From positions 1 through 64,000 of the forward strand of contig NZ_JPKR02000005.1 of assembly GCF_000757425.2 (NCBI RefSeq): a DNA stretch of 64,000 nucleotides, written 5' to 3'. The DNA comes from Tatumella morbirosei (GTDB lineage: Bacteria > Pseudomonadota > Gammaproteobacteria > Enterobacterales > Enterobacteriaceae). This document shows, piece after piece, positions 31,247 to 42,456 of the stretch (position 1 is its first letter; each line of letters begins with the position of its first letter). The position numbers were made by a program, and so were the translations under genes. The notes under the pieces were generated by a model. The model was given only the letters and a program-made list of their open reading frames with translations, made no database searches and was not told the origin of the DNA.

Positions 31247-31813
31247 TTATTTAACGCGGGAAACGTATTCGCCGGAACGGGTGTCAACTTTAATAACTTC
31301 ACCAATCTGTACGAAAAGTGGAACTTTAACCACGGCACCGGTAGACAGAGTCGCAGGTTTACCCCCTGTACCCGCAGTATCACCTTTCAGGCCAGGATCG
31401 GTTTCGGTAATTTCTGCTTCGATGAAATTAGGCGGGGTAATGGTAATTGGGTTACCGTTCCACAGAGTAACGATACATTCCGCCTGATCCTGCAACCATT
31501 TGCCATTTTCACCGACGGCTTTTTCATCCGCGGCCAGCTGTTCAAAAGTACTGTTGTTCATGAAGTGCCAGAACTCACCATCGTTGTACAGGTAAGTCAG
31601 GGTAACATCGACAACATCAGCACCTTCTGCGGTGTCGGTCGATTTAAATGTCTTTTCAATCAGTTTACCGGTCAGTAGACGACGCATTTTTACACGCGCA
31701 AATGCCTGGCCTTTACCTGGTTTAACAAACTCACTCGCTTCGATGGCATAAGGTTCGCCATCTAACATAATTTTAAGACCGTTACGAAAATCGTTGCTAG
31801 AATATGTTGCCAT
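31247..31813 (-). CDS. efp: Elongation factor P
   Basis: Translation factor that relieves stalling at polyproline stretches by entering the E site. The start at 31813 ([10 protein letters not shown]) gives 188 residues, the E. coli length. Lys34, in KPGKGQAF, is the site that EpmA and EpmB modify. The three KOW/OB domains are complete, and the C-terminus reads [15 protein letters not shown]. It is divergent from epmB by 40 bp and followed by the entericidin genes. Confidence 0.98.
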   Translation of the reverse strand: MATYSSNDFRNGLKIMLDGEPYAIEASEFVKPGKGQAFARVKMRRLLTGKLIEKTFKSTDTAEGADVVDVTLTYLYNDGEFWHFMNNSTFEQLAADEKAVGENGKWLQDQAECIVTLWNGNPITITPPNFIEAEITETDPGLKGDTAGTGGKPATLSTGAVVKVPLFVQIGEVIKVDTRSGEYVSRVK

Positions 31814-31853
31814 GAAGGCCCTCGACAAATGGATACTGGACTAAGCCAAAAAA

Positions 31854-32882
31854 ATGGCAAACATTGTAACCCTAAATACCCCTTCCAGAGAAGATTGGTT
31901 GCATCAACTTGCGGAAGTTGTTACCGAACCCAATGAATTACTGAAACTTTTAGATCTGGAACATCTGCCGGCATTACATGCCGGAGCGGACGCACGCCGG
32001 TTATTTGCCTTACGGGTACCACGCGCCTTCATCCGGAGAATGGAAAAAGGTAATCCTGACGATCCGCTATTACGTCAGGTGATCACCGATCAGGAAGAGT
32101 TTGTCGTCACTCCGGGTTACAGTACCGACCCGCTGGAAGAGCAGCAAAGTGCGGTGCCGGGTCTGCTGCATAAATACCGTAATCGTGCACTTTTGTTGGT
32201 GAAAGGCGGCTGCGCAGTAAACTGTCGTTACTGTTTCCGCCGCCACTTCCCGTATCAGGACAATCAGGGCAATAAACGAAACTGGCGTACCGCTCTGGAC
32301 TACATCAGCCAGCATCCGGAACTGGATGAGATCATTTTTTCCGGCGGAGACCCGCTGATGGCTAAGGATCACGAACTGGACTGGCTCATCACTGAACTGG
32401 AAGCTATCCCTCATCTTCGCCGCTTAAGGATCCACAGCCGGTTACCGGTAGTCATTCCGGCCAGGATCACTGATGCACTGTGCCGCCGGTTAGCGGAATC
32501 CCGGTTACAGGTCATTATGGTGACCCATATCAACCATGCTAATGAAATAGACAGCTCACTGGCAGAAGCCATGGGACGTCTGAAACGAAGTGGTATCACC
32601 TTACTGAACCAGAGTGTATTGTTGCGTGGGGTAAATGATAACGCCGCAACGCTGGCTGAACTCAGTAATGCGCTGTTTGATACCGGAATCATGCCTTACT
32701 ACCTGCATGTGCTGGATAAGGTACAGGGTGCAGCCCATTTTTATGTTTCTGATGTTAAGGCCCGGCAGATTATGCGCCAACTGCTGAGCATGGTTTCTGG
32801 CTATATGGTACCTAAACTGGCAAGAGAGATTGGTGGAGAGCCCAGTAAAACCCCGCTGGATTTACAACTCAGACAACAATGA
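31854..32882 (+). CDS. epmB: EF-P (R)-beta-lysine-forming lysine 2,3-aminomutase
   Basis: Radical SAM, PLP-dependent aminomutase that turns L-alpha-lysine into (R)-beta-lysine for EF-P. The 342-residue product has the cluster motif CAVNCRYCFRRHFPYQ, the SAM-binding SGGDPLM near residue 165, and the conserved segments PYYLHVLDKVQGAAHFYV (PLP region) and MVPKLAREIGGEPSKTP. The enzyme is divergent from its target gene efp, and epmA is nearby, so the whole EF-P beta-lysylation set except EpmC is local. Confidence 0.96.
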   Translation: MANIVTLNTPSREDWLHQLAEVVTEPNELLKLLDLEHLPALHAGADARRLFALRVPRAFIRRMEKGNPDDPLLRQVITDQEEFVVTPGYSTDPLEEQQSAVPGLLHKYRNRALLLVKGGCAVNCRYCFRRHFPYQDNQGNKRNWRTALDYISQHPELDEIIFSGGDPLMAKDHELDWLITELEAIPHLRRLRIHSRLPVVIPARITDALCRRLAESRLQVIMVTHINHANEIDSSLAEAMGRLKRSGITLLNQSVLLRGVNDNAATLAELSNALFDTGIMPYYLHVLDKVQGAAHFYVSDVKARQIMRQLLSMVSGYMVPKLAREIGGEPSKTPLDLQLRQQ

Positions 32883-33030
32883 AAGGCCAAAATTACTGAT
32901 CCAACGCAGCTAAAACTCTGCAACAAACCACTATTATCTGGTGATTACTGTCAGACCGACGCAGCGGCCCGACAGCGTTATGAGTGATTATTGTTGGCAC
33001 CCCAGGATAAACCCTATCAAAGGATAATTT

Positions 33031-33459
33031 ATGCAAAAGACATTGACCGCATTAAGTATGACCCTGATTGCTTTGCTGGCCATTAATGCAGCCAGTGCCG
33101 CTGAAACCTGTGCCGAAAAACGTGACGCGATTGAAAAACAAATGAGTTATGCGCGCCAACATAACAACAGTTCCCAGCTGGCAGGGTTGCAGAAAGCACT
33201 GGATGAGGTGAAGACTCATTGTACACCGGAGTCAGTGCGGGATGATGCGCGTCAGGAAATCACCCGGGCAGAAAAGAAACTCGCCGATAAAAAACAGGAT
33301 TTGCGTGAAGCAGAAGACGATCTGAACCAGGCTGTTGCCCGAGGAAACAGCAGTAAGATAAAGAAATATCGGGAAAAAGTGGCAGAGAAAAAACAGGATG
33401 TTGAAAAACTGAACCGTCAGCTAAATCAGGCTAATCAGGACTTTACACGCCTGAATTAA
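33031..33459 (+). CDS. YqjC-like DUF1090 periplasmic protein
   Basis: A 142-residue DUF1090 protein with a signal peptide (LSMTLIALLAINAASA) and a mature chain rich in Lys, Glu and Gln that should form a coiled coil (about 75-140, heptad-like RAEKKLADKKQDLREAEDD). Two cysteines (TCAEKRDAIEKQM and HCTPE) may form a disulfide. E. coli YqjC is elsewhere in the genome and its function is unknown. A strong hairpin follows the stop. Confidence 0.85.
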   Translation: MQKTLTALSMTLIALLAINAASAAETCAEKRDAIEKQMSYARQHNNSSQLAGLQKALDEVKTHCTPESVRDDARQEITRAEKKLADKKQDLREAEDDLNQAVARGNSSKIKKYREKVAEKKQDVEKLNRQLNQANQDFTRLN

Positions 33460-33465
33460 ACAGCA

Positions 33466-33490
33466 CAGGCAGGAAAGCCTTTCCTGCCTG
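33466..33490. terminator. Perfect 11-bp stem between convergent genes
   Basis: CAGGCAGGAAA and TTTCCTGCCTG surround a 3-base loop. The hairpin sits between the convergent yqjC-like gene and yjeI and could end both transcripts; no clear T run is present. Confidence 0.55.
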
Positions 33491-33542
33491 TCGCCACCTG
33501 ACCCACGGTGGATACAACAGCCACCGTCGGGCTAACTGAATT

Positions 33543-33896
33543 TTAAGGGCACTTGTAGATCTGACCAGACATTTTGGTCGCCACTGGCACGAAACTGGAA
33601 ATAATAGACAGCCCCGGAGTGCTGGCGCCATAGATCACATTACCGCCCATTTCGGCCGCTTTGTTACGTAAATCATTGGCTGCTCCGCGCATCGAGTTCC
33701 CGCCTTCAGCGCCCTGGTTAGACAGCCAGTTACTCTGTTCTCCGGTGGCGGTTCCCAGGTATTTACACTGTGCTGCGGGTTGCTGATCCACAAAACGTAC
33801 ACTCTCGCCACTGGAAGTCAGTTGATTACCGGTAGAACTACATCCCGTTAGCATTGCAGCGGCAAAAAACAGCCCTGCAGAGATTTTTAAACGCAT
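33543..33896 (-). CDS. yjeI: DUF4156 lipoprotein YjeI
   Basis: A 117-residue lipoprotein of DUF4156. The ATG at 33896 has GAGGAAG 6 bp upstream and gives a signal with lipobox LTGC. The mature part contains EQSNWLSNQGAEGGNSMRGA, NDLRNKAAEMGGNVIYG and ends VPVATKMSGQIYKCP, close to E. coli YjeI, which is also downstream of groEL. The function is unknown. In-frame ATGs further upstream (33908, 33977) lack ribosome sites. Confidence 0.9.
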   Translation of the reverse strand: MRLKISAGLFFAAAMLTGCSSTGNQLTSSGESVRFVDQQPAAQCKYLGTATGEQSNWLSNQGAEGGNSMRGAANDLRNKAAEMGGNVIYGASTPGLSIISSFVPVATKMSGQIYKCP

Positions 33897-34088
33897 ATTC
33901 TTCCTCATTATTTTCATTATGCCAGAACTGACAACCGTGGCAGCTTTCAACCAGAGAGTGGGAAATATAATCCGCAAATCAGATTAACACCATAGCGCCG
34001 GTAAAATTAAAAAACCAGCCACGAAATACTTTGCCGCGAAATTGTTACATGATGCCTGTTCTGAATGTATTAACACACCCGTCTTAAG

Positions 34089-34124
34089 AAAAAAAAACGA
34101 CCCGGTTCCTGAGGATACCGGGTC
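34089..34124 (-). terminator. Intrinsic terminator of groESL
   Basis: On the minus strand GACCCGGT pairs with ACCGGGTC around a 10-base loop and is followed by nine Ts (after one G), about 80 bp past the groEL stop. Confidence 0.85.
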
Positions 34125-34206
34125 CGGGGAGAAATGATGCGACAGAAGGCAACCTGGACCGGTTGCCATTCTGTTTGTGCACTTAACAGAGTAAGTGCAA
34201 CGTAAA

Positions 34207-35865
<1,659 letters not shown>

Positions 35866-35900
35866 TTAAATTGAGTTCGTTGGTGGAATAGGTTGCCAGA

Positions 35901-36194
35901 TTACTCTGTCACAACGGCCAGGATGTCGTTCTCTGAGATGATCAGGACTTCCTGATTATCAATTTTCTCAGCTTTTGCACCGTAACCTTCGTTGAAAATC
36001 ACAACGTCACCCACTTTCACATCCAGTGGTTTAACTTCGCCGCTTTCAAGGATGCGGCCATTGCCTACGGCCAGCACTTCACCACGGGTCGATTTGCCCG
36101 CAGCAGAACCGGTCAGAACGATGCCGCCAGCAGATTTAGCTTCTACTTCTTTACGCTTGACGATAACGCGATCGTGCAATGGACGAATTGTCAT
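35901..36194 (-). CDS. groS: Co-chaperonin GroES (10 kDa)
   Basis: Heptameric lid of GroEL. The 97-residue product begins [20 protein letters not shown], carries the mobile loop ([15 protein letters not shown]) that binds GroEL, the roof loop ([16 protein letters not shown]), and ends [10 protein letters not shown]. It is the first gene of the operon, with a heat-shock promoter upstream at 36279-36307. The E. coli neighbour yjeH is not on the other side; fxsA is next instead. Confidence 0.99.
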   Translation of the reverse strand: MTIRPLHDRVIVKRKEVEAKSAGGIVLTGSAAGKSTRGEVLAVGNGRILESGEVKPLDVKVGDVVIFNEGYGAKAEKIDNQEVLIISENDILAVVTE

Positions 36195-36278
36195 TTGATA
36201 GCTCTCCTTTGAAATGCCCAGTCACTGGTTTATTGAGGTTGAATACCGGCACGATACCGCCCGGCTTCGTGCTTTCAG

Positions 36279-36307
36279 AGATAAGGTCAGGACAAAGGCC
36301 TTTCAAG
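36279..36307 (-). promoter_or_regulatory. Sigma-32 heat-shock promoter of groESL
   Basis: On the minus strand CTTGAAA is followed after 14 bp by CCTTATCT, close to the sigma-32 consensus (CTTGAAA, 13-14 bp, CCCCATNT) and to the E. coli groE promoter. It lies about 85 bp upstream of the groES start. Confidence 0.75.
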
Positions 36308-36514
36308 GGTAAAAAAATAATTTTTTTTAATTCGACAACAACCACTCTGGTAAAGGCAATTTCGGGGGGATTGTGCTGAAACGGAATGTGTCTCAAAAAG
36401 GAAATTATTCAATAGTGCAGTCAGGACAGAAGTCTGCGTCATCAGCAGACTGTGTTACCTGTGGGAGCAGATGACCGGCAGCATCAGTCAAAGATGGTGA
36501 GCTGCCGGACAGAG

Positions 36515-36985
36515 TTAAGGCTTGCGGGAGGAACTATCATCCTGATGTTCAATCACGTCCTGCGACTTACGTTCATACTCCCCTTCAACGGTGAAACCAC
36601 TGTCATTAGCAGCCCCCGGGCCGCCCCGCCACACCTTCAGATACGGCATAACTTTCAGTGTCAGATGTTTCTGCACCGGAGGCAGTAGCAGTAAAAGTCC
36701 GAGAAAATCGGTAAAAAACCCCGGTAATACCAGTAAAAAGCCAGCGATAATTAAAGACACACTTCGGGTCATCTCAGCGGCCGGATTTTCGTGACGGGCC
36801 AGCTTTTCCTGTAATAACATAAAATTTTTCATGCCCTGATTTTTGACCAGGGAAATGCCAACAGCAGAGGTAAAAATCACCAGTATCAGCGTCAGCAGAA
36901 CGCCAATCACATGAGCGACCTGAATAAATATCGAAATTTCGATCCAGGCGAGCAGAAAAAAGAGAATAAACGGTAACCAGCGCAC
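36515..36985 (-). CDS. fxsA: Membrane protein FxsA
   Basis: Inner-membrane protein whose overproduction in E. coli relieves phage T7 exclusion by the F plasmid. The 156-residue product has three or four helices (LPFILFFLLAWIEISIFI, VIGVLLTLILVIFTSAV, VSLIIAGFLLVLPGFFTDFLG) and a hydrophilic C-terminal tail. The GTG start at 36985 has AGGAG 6 bp upstream. It is divergent from aspA, as in E. coli. Confidence 0.93.
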   Translation of the reverse strand: MRWLPFILFFLLAWIEISIFIQVAHVIGVLLTLILVIFTSAVGISLVKNQGMKNFMLLQEKLARHENPAAEMTRSVSLIIAGFLLVLPGFFTDFLGLLLLLPPVQKHLTLKVMPYLKVWRGGPGAANDSGFTVEGEYERKSQDVIEHQDDSSSRKP

Positions 36986-37353
36986 GGCGGTCTCCTGTAA
37001 GTGAAGGCCCCGCCATGTGGCAGGGCAGCGAAATCAGTCACATCGTAATGATGATAAAATTATAGATGGGTATAACAAAAAGTGATTTCAACCGCGCGAC
37101 GGTAATTCGTTATAACTAGCCCTGCGGCTGTTCGTATTATCACTATTTCATAAATCGGGCCACGTTGAGCTGTTATGTTAAATAGAAGTGATTGAAAAGT
37201 GATCTGCATTGCTTATTTAATCTATAAACAGAAGATGATCGTGCTGATAAACTGATATGCAGATAAAATCTCGGCATCAGACACTCACAACAAAATGATC
37301 ACATAACCTGTGACACATCGCTTCAGTAAGAAAGCACACACAAGAAGGTTAAC
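36986..37353. promoter_or_regulatory. Divergent promoter region of fxsA and aspA
   Basis: This 368-bp gap is A/T-rich and holds no gene. It should contain the aspA promoter, which in E. coli is activated by CRP. Partial CRP-like half sites (GTGATCT near 37199 and TGATCACAT near 37297) are visible, but no full TGTGA-N6-TCACA match was found. Confidence 0.4.
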
Positions 37354-38787
37354 ATGGCTAACAATATTCGTATCGAAGAAGACCTGCTCGGCATGCGAGA
37401 AGTTCCGGCGGATGCTTATTACGGAATTCATACGTTACGTGCAATTGAAAACTTTTACATCAGCAGTAATAAAATCAGTGACATCCCTGAATTTGTCCGT
37501 GGCATGGTAATGGTGAAGAAAGCGGCAGCCATGGCCAACCGGGATCTGCAAACCATCCCCCGTAATATTGCTGATACGATAATCAGAGCCTGTGATGAAG
37601 TACTGAACAATGGTACCTGTATGGATCAGTTCCCGGTCGATGTCTATCAGGGCGGTGCGGGAACCTCGGTAAATATGAATACCAATGAGGTGCTGGCGAA
37701 TATCGGTCTGGAGCTGATGGGCCATAATAAAGGTGAATATCAGTATCTTAACCCCAATGACCACGTCAATATGTGTCAGTCAACCAATGACGCCTACCCG
37801 ACCGGATTTCGTATTGCGGTGTATAACTCGCTACTGAAACTGGTGGATGCCATCAATTCGCTGGCGGATGGTTTCCAGCGCAAATCAGAAGAATTTAAAA
37901 CCATCCTGAAAATGGGCCGTACCCAGCTTCAGGATGCGGTCCCGATGACACTCGGCCAGGAGTTTAATGCTTTCAGCATACTGCTGCGGGAAGAGACCCG
38001 CAGTATTCTGCGCACCGGCGAGTTATTGCTGGAAGTGAACCTCGGGGCCACGGCTATTGGTACCCGCCTGAATACACCTGACGGTTATCAGCCACTGGCC
38101 GTCAGGCATCTGGCTGACGTCAGCCGTCTTCCGGTCGTGGCTGCCGAAGACCTGATTGAAGCGACCTCTGATTGTGGTGCCTATGTGATGGTCCACTCGT
38201 CATTAAAACGCCTGGCGGTGAAGTTGTCGAAGATCTGTAATGATCTGCGGTTGCTTTCTTCCGGTCCCCGTGCCGGGTTAAACGAAATTAACCTGCCACA
38301 GTTACAGGCAGGTTCATCCATCATGCCGGCTAAAGTGAACCCGGTAGTGCCGGAAGTCGTCAACCAGGTCTGTTTTAAAGTGATTGGCAACGACACCACC
38401 GTGACCATGGCTGCAGAAGCCGGACAGCTACAGCTGAACGTGATGGAACCGGTGATTGGTCAGGCTTTGTTTGAGTCCATCAGCATACTGAGTAATGCCT
38501 GCTTTAACCTGCTGGAAAAATGTGTCGCCGGCATTACCGCTAACCAGAAAATCTGTGAGTCATACGTATTCAGCTCTATCGGTATTGTGACCTATCTGAA
38601 CCCGTATATCGGCCACCACAATGGTGATATTGTCGGGAAAATCTGTGCTGAAACAGGTAAAAGCGTCCGTGAAGTCGTACTTGAACGAGGGCTTCTGACA
38701 AATGAGCAACTGGATGATATTTTCTCGGTCGATAACCTGATGCACCCGGTGTACAAAGCTAAACGTTATACCGAAGATAACGAATAA
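37354..38787 (+). CDS. aspA: Aspartate ammonia-lyase
   Basis: Reversibly deaminates aspartate to fumarate and ammonia; in E. coli it feeds fumarate respiration. The 477-residue product is full length (E. coli 478). It has the fumarase/aspartase superfamily signature [15 protein letters not shown], the active-site segments [13 protein letters not shown] and [11 protein letters not shown], and [11 protein letters not shown]. Catalytic residues look intact. In E. coli dcuA (C4-dicarboxylate carrier) follows in the same operon; here cutA follows directly after a hairpin, so the transport partner is missing locally. Confidence 0.97.
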   Translation: MANNIRIEEDLLGMREVPADAYYGIHTLRAIENFYISSNKISDIPEFVRGMVMVKKAAAMANRDLQTIPRNIADTIIRACDEVLNNGTCMDQFPVDVYQGGAGTSVNMNTNEVLANIGLELMGHNKGEYQYLNPNDHVNMCQSTNDAYPTGFRIAVYNSLLKLVDAINSLADGFQRKSEEFKTILKMGRTQLQDAVPMTLGQEFNAFSILLREETRSILRTGELLLEVNLGATAIGTRLNTPDGYQPLAVRHLADVSRLPVVAAEDLIEATSDCGAYVMVHSSLKRLAVKLSKICNDLRLLSSGPRAGLNEINLPQLQAGSSIMPAKVNPVVPEVVNQVCFKVIGNDTTVTMAAEAGQLQLNVMEPVIGQALFESISILSNACFNLLEKCVAGITANQKICESYVFSSIGIVTYLNPYIGHHNGDIVGKICAETGKSVREVVLERGLLTNEQLDDIFSVDNLMHPVYKAKRYTEDNE

Positions 38788-38794
38788 CGGCTTC

Positions 38795-38821
38795 CTGGTC
38801 CGGCCTCAGCTGCCGGACCAG
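38795..38821 (+). terminator. Perfect hairpin after aspA
   Basis: CTGGTCCGGC and its exact complement GCCGGACCAG enclose a 7-base loop, 8 bp past the aspA stop. A U tract is absent, so termination strength is uncertain. Confidence 0.6.
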
Positions 38822-38923
38822 AGCTTCCCTGCCCACCCTCCCCCTGAATTTTTCTGTTACGGTCTGCATTCTGTTGTTGCCGAAAAAAAATGCTATCATG
38901 CCAGCCTGACTCAGGAGTGCGCA

Positions 38924-39247
38924 ATGAATCCATCCTCTGCCATTATTGTGTTATGCACCACCCCCGATAAAGTGACGGCAACGGCTCTGGCGCGACTGGC
39001 CATTCGCCGTAAACTTGCGGCATGCGTTAATCTCCTGCCTGGTATGACCTCTATATATCACTGGCAGGAACAGCTGGAATGTTCCGAAGAAGTACAACTG
39101 ATTTTTAAAAGTGATACGGAGCATCAACAGGACTTATTGTCACTGCTGAAACAGGAACATCCTTACGATGTCCCTGAATTACTGGTGATCCCTGTACAAC
39201 ACGGAGATAGTGAATACTTGTCATGGTTGCACGCCTCACTCGCCTGA
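38924..39247 (+). CDS. cutA: Divalent-cation tolerance protein CutA
   Basis: Small trimeric protein of the PII-like fold linked to copper tolerance. The 107-residue product keeps [14 protein letters not shown] at the start, [19 protein letters not shown] in the middle, and [25 protein letters not shown] near the end. It overlaps the dsbD start by 25 bp, the same arrangement as in E. coli, so the two are probably co-translated. Confidence 0.96.
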   Translation: MNPSSAIIVLCTTPDKVTATALARLAIRRKLAACVNLLPGMTSIYHWQEQLECSEEVQLIFKSDTEHQQDLLSLLKQEHPYDVPELLVIPVQHGDSEYLSWLHASLA

Positions 39248-40959
39248 TTATACTGGCACTGACTCTCTTCAGCCTGCACGCGCAGGCGGGCTTATTCGAC
39301 AGCGGATCATCGCCACATTTTGTGACGGTGAATCAGGCCTTCGGTTTTGATTTTAGCCAGAATAACCACAATGTTGTGCTGCGCTGGAAGGTGAAACCCG
39401 GTTATTACCTGTATCGTCAGCAATTCAGTATCACCGGCACCAATGCGGTGATTGCCGGGATTGCTCTGCCTTCAGGCCAACCCCATGAAGATGAATTCTT
39501 CGGCAAAAGTCAGATTTTTCCTCAGGATGTTCAAATTCCCGTAACTCTGAAGAGCACCCTTCCCGGAGCGACCCTGAAGATCAGTTATCAGGGATGTGCG
39601 GCAGCCGGATTCTGTTATCCTCCGGAAACCCGTGAGGTTCCATTATCGCAGGTCAGCACAACCCGCAGCGAGGCCCCGGCAACGGCGGCTGCCACACCTG
39701 CACCCGTACCGGAACCTCAGAGCGGCCCCGCTGTGTCACGGTTACCTTTTTCACCGTTGTGGGCGCTGCTGATCGGCATCGGTATTGCCTTCACCCCGTG
39801 CGTACTGCCGATGTACCCGCTAATTTCGGCCATCATCCTCGGTGGACGCCGTGATGTCAGAGCATCGCGAATTCTGTTGCTGGCTTTCGTCTATGTGCAG
39901 GGCATGGCCCTGACCTATACCTTGATGGGTATCGTCGTCGCGGCTGCCGGGCTGCGTTTTCAGGCAGCACTGCAAAGTCCTGTCATATTACTGAGCCTGT
40001 CTGCGGTATTTATCCTGCTGGCTTTGTCGATGTTTGGACTGTTCTCACTGCAACTGCCCTCATCTCTGCAAACCCGGCTGACACTCTGGAGCAACCGCCA
40101 GCAGGGCGGTTCACTTAGCGGTGTATTCCTGATGGGGGCTTTAGCGGGATTAATTTGTTCGCCCTGCACCACTGCGCCGCTGAGTGCCATCCTGCTGTAT
40201 ATCGCCCAAAGCGGTAACATGCTGGCCGGTGGCGGTACTCTGTACCTTTACGCCCTGGGGATGGGGCTGCCGTTGATTATTGTGACGCTGTTTGGCAATA
40301 AACTGCTGCCAAAAAGTGGCCCGTGGATGCAGTCGGTGAAAGAGGGTTTTGGCTTTGTTATCCTGGCATTACCAGTATTTCTGATCGACCGCGTCGCCGG
40401 TGATCTCTGGGGAATGAGGCTCTGGAGCCTGTTAGGGGTGGCATTCTTTGGCTGGGCGTTTGCACTCAGCCTGAAAAGTCCAAAAGGCTGGATGCGGGTA
40501 TTACAGATTGTCTGGTTGCTGGCCGCCCTGGTGGCCGCCCGTCCTTTGCAGGACTGGGCCTTCGCAACCCCGGGTGTAACGGCATCACAGGAGCAGGCCC
40601 TGCCATTCCAAAACATCGGCACGGTGGCTGATCTGCAACAGCAACTCAGTCAGGCTCAGGGAAAAATCACCATGGTTGATTTATATGCTGACTGGTGTGT
40701 AGCCTGTAAAGAGTTCGAAAAATATACCTTTACCGACCCACAGGTACGACAGGAGTTTTCTCAGTTCCGGCTGGTACAGGCCAACGTCACGGCCAACAGT
40801 GCACAGGATAACGCCCTGCTGACACACCTGAATGTGCTGGGGCTACCGACGTTACTGTTTTTTGATGCCAACGGACATGAAATCCCTGATTCACGGGTCA
40901 CCGGCTATATGAACGCCAGCCAGTTTTTGGCCCATCTGCGGAAACTGCGCGCTGAATAA
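39223..40959 (+). CDS. dsbD: Thiol:disulfide interchange protein DsbD
   Basis: Carries electrons from cytoplasmic thioredoxin to periplasmic DsbC and CcmG. The 578-residue product has a signal peptide ([18 protein letters not shown]), an N-terminal alpha domain with the active cysteines ([12 protein letters not shown]), eight membrane helices with the key cysteines in [13 protein letters not shown] and [12 protein letters not shown], and a C-terminal thioredoxin-like gamma domain with [11 protein letters not shown]. It is complete and in the same place as in E. coli (cutA-dsbD-yjdC). Confidence 0.97.
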   Translation: MVARLTRLIILALTLFSLHAQAGLFDSGSSPHFVTVNQAFGFDFSQNNHNVVLRWKVKPGYYLYRQQFSITGTNAVIAGIALPSGQPHEDEFFGKSQIFPQDVQIPVTLKSTLPGATLKISYQGCAAAGFCYPPETREVPLSQVSTTRSEAPATAAATPAPVPEPQSGPAVSRLPFSPLWALLIGIGIAFTPCVLPMYPLISAIILGGRRDVRASRILLLAFVYVQGMALTYTLMGIVVAAAGLRFQAALQSPVILLSLSAVFILLALSMFGLFSLQLPSSLQTRLTLWSNRQQGGSLSGVFLMGALAGLICSPCTTAPLSAILLYIAQSGNMLAGGGTLYLYALGMGLPLIIVTLFGNKLLPKSGPWMQSVKEGFGFVILALPVFLIDRVAGDLWGMRLWSLLGVAFFGWAFALSLKSPKGWMRVLQIVWLLAALVAARPLQDWAFATPGVTASQEQALPFQNIGTVADLQQQLSQAQGKITMVDLYADWCVACKEFEKYTFTDPQVRQEFSQFRLVQANVTANSAQDNALLTHLNVLGLPTLLFFDANGHEIPDSRVTGYMNASQFLAHLRKLRAE

Positions 40960-41010
40960 CATAACCAACTGCACCGGCTAACGACCGGTGTGGAACTCAC
41001 GGAGGTTAAT

Positions 41011-41577
41011 GTGTCTCAGGAAAAAGTACATGAGCAGATACTACTCATTCTGGAACAGCAAGGCCTGGCCGTTACCGGCAATCTGAAACAGCAATTGCAG
41101 CACCGGGGGATTACCGCGGATGAAGCACTTTCTGAAGAAATATTGCTGCGGGATGCACTGGATTTTCATGGTCGCCAGATAGGCGAATGGCGAAAGCAGA
41201 TTGAACACAATACTGAACTTAGCCAGATTCAAAAATTACTGATGCGTTACACTCTGCTGGAAGAGCATGTGCAGCGCGGTCGTTTTCCCGGCTGCCTGTT
41301 TATCGCCGCCTGTAGCGTGTTTCCCGCGCCTCACCACCCGATTCATCAGGTGGCCGAGCAACAAAAACAGGCTTCCTGGCAATATACTCACCAGAACCTG
41401 ATAGCTCTCGAACTGGATAACCCAACCATGGTGGCCGATCAGCTGGAACTGGTGCTGGAAGGCTGCCTGAGCAAATTACTGGTAAAACGTAACCTGCAGG
41501 ATATTGCTACCGCGCGACGGTTAGCAGAAGATATCCTGCAAATGGCGTTATGCCGACAGAACGGTGCCCTCAGTTAA
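41011..41577 (+). CDS. yjdC: TetR-family regulator YjdC
   Basis: Putative TetR-type regulator of 188 residues. The GTG at 41011 is the start, since GGAGG lies 5 bp upstream. The C-terminal ligand domain is close to E. coli YjdC (RFPGCLFIAACSVF, HHPIHQVAEQQK, ARRLAEDILQMALCRQNGA). The N-terminal helix-turn-helix is weakly conserved, so DNA binding by this protein is less sure than the family name suggests. Confidence 0.88.
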   Translation: MSQEKVHEQILLILEQQGLAVTGNLKQQLQHRGITADEALSEEILLRDALDFHGRQIGEWRKQIEHNTELSQIQKLLMRYTLLEEHVQRGRFPGCLFIAACSVFPAPHHPIHQVAEQQKQASWQYTHQNLIALELDNPTMVADQLELVLEGCLSKLLVKRNLQDIATARRLAEDILQMALCRQNGALS

Positions 41578-41585
41578 CCCCGTCA

Positions 41586-41603
41586 CCGGGCCTGCTGGCC
41601 CGG
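41586..41603. terminator. Short hairpin between yjdC and the phosphodiesterase gene
   Basis: CCGGGCC and GGCCCGG surround TGCT. It lies between convergent genes and lacks a T run, so it may act on both transcripts. Confidence 0.45.
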
Positions 41604-41614
41604 AGTCAACCTTG

Positions 41615-42451
41615 TTAGTCAATCAACTGCCCTTTCTCATCATAAAATGGCCAGGGTCCCGGATAGCTTCCAACGGGCAGATAATGCGTCACCAGTGGCT
41701 GTAACGGCTGCCAGCGATGCACCAGAAAGCCTGCTGGCTCCAGCACAAAACAGGCGGCGCCGTCAGCGCTGAAATCCGGCGCGACCTGATGAGAGGTACC
41801 GGGGGCCGTGCATACCAGCGTGTTTCCAAGACTACTGACCATATAACGGTGAACATGGCCACACAGCAGGCGAACCACCTGCGGATGCCTGCTGGTAATC
41901 TTCTGTAAATCATCAGGATTTTCCAGGCGCTGCCGGTCCATATGGCCGATTCCACTGACAAACGGTGGGTGGTGCAGCATAACCATCGTGGGTCTGTCAG
42001 GCGCCTGCTGTAATATCTCATCCAGCCACTGCAATGTCCTGGACTCAAGCCTGCCGCCAGGTTTCCCGGGAATCGTTGAATCGAGGCCAATCAGTCGTAC
42101 CGGAAAATTGTCGCTCACCCAGTTCAGTGCGGGTGCCGGAAGCGGACACCATGACTTGTCAGCAAAAGCACGATAAAAGGCCTGTCGGTCATCATGGTTC
42201 CCCGGAATGGCAAACCACGGCATCTGTAGTGTATCCAGCAACTGCCGCACCTGACGGAATTCATCATCGCGGCCAAAATCGGTTAAATCCCCGGTGATCA
42301 CTACCGCATCCGCTGCTGGCCGCATCCGGTTAATCTGATCAATTACCTGCTGCAACGCATGATAAGTATCTACAACTTTATAGGTCAGCTGACCCGCAGC
42401 TTTAATATGTAAGTCACTGATTTGCACCAACGTGAATGGAGTATCTGTCAT
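41615..42451 (-). CDS. Calcineurin-like phosphodiesterase
   Basis: Metallophosphoesterase of the CpdA-like class. The 278-residue product has all five metal-binding motifs: QISDLHIK, ITGDLTDFG, AIPGNHDD, VMLHHPP and LCGHVHRY. The ATG at 42451 has AAGGAT upstream; the longer in-frame start at 42529 lies inside the ABC ATPase gene. It is the last gene of the LacI-ABC operon, separated by 5 bp from the ATPase, so it probably cuts a phosphodiester substrate that the importer brings in, or a product of it. The substrate is unknown. Confidence 0.85.
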   Translation of the reverse strand: MTDTPFTLVQISDLHIKAAGQLTYKVVDTYHALQQVIDQINRMRPAADAVVITGDLTDFGRDDEFRQVRQLLDTLQMPWFAIPGNHDDRQAFYRAFADKSWCPLPAPALNWVSDNFPVRLIGLDSTIPGKPGGRLESRTLQWLDEILQQAPDRPTMVMLHHPPFVSGIGHMDRQRLENPDDLQKITSRHPQVVRLLCGHVHRYMVSSLGNTLVCTAPGTSHQVAPDFSADGAACFVLEPAGFLVHRWQPLQPLVTHYLPVGSYPGPWPFYDEKGQLID

Positions 42452-42456
42452 GCTGT

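Noticed and set aside
36152-36400. Leftward frame upstream of groES
   Set aside because: It covers the sigma-32 promoter and is not conserved; the real first gene starts at 36194.
37199-37305. CRP site for aspA
   Set aside because: Only half sites were found; no full TGTGA-N6-TCACA match, so a specific site is not called.
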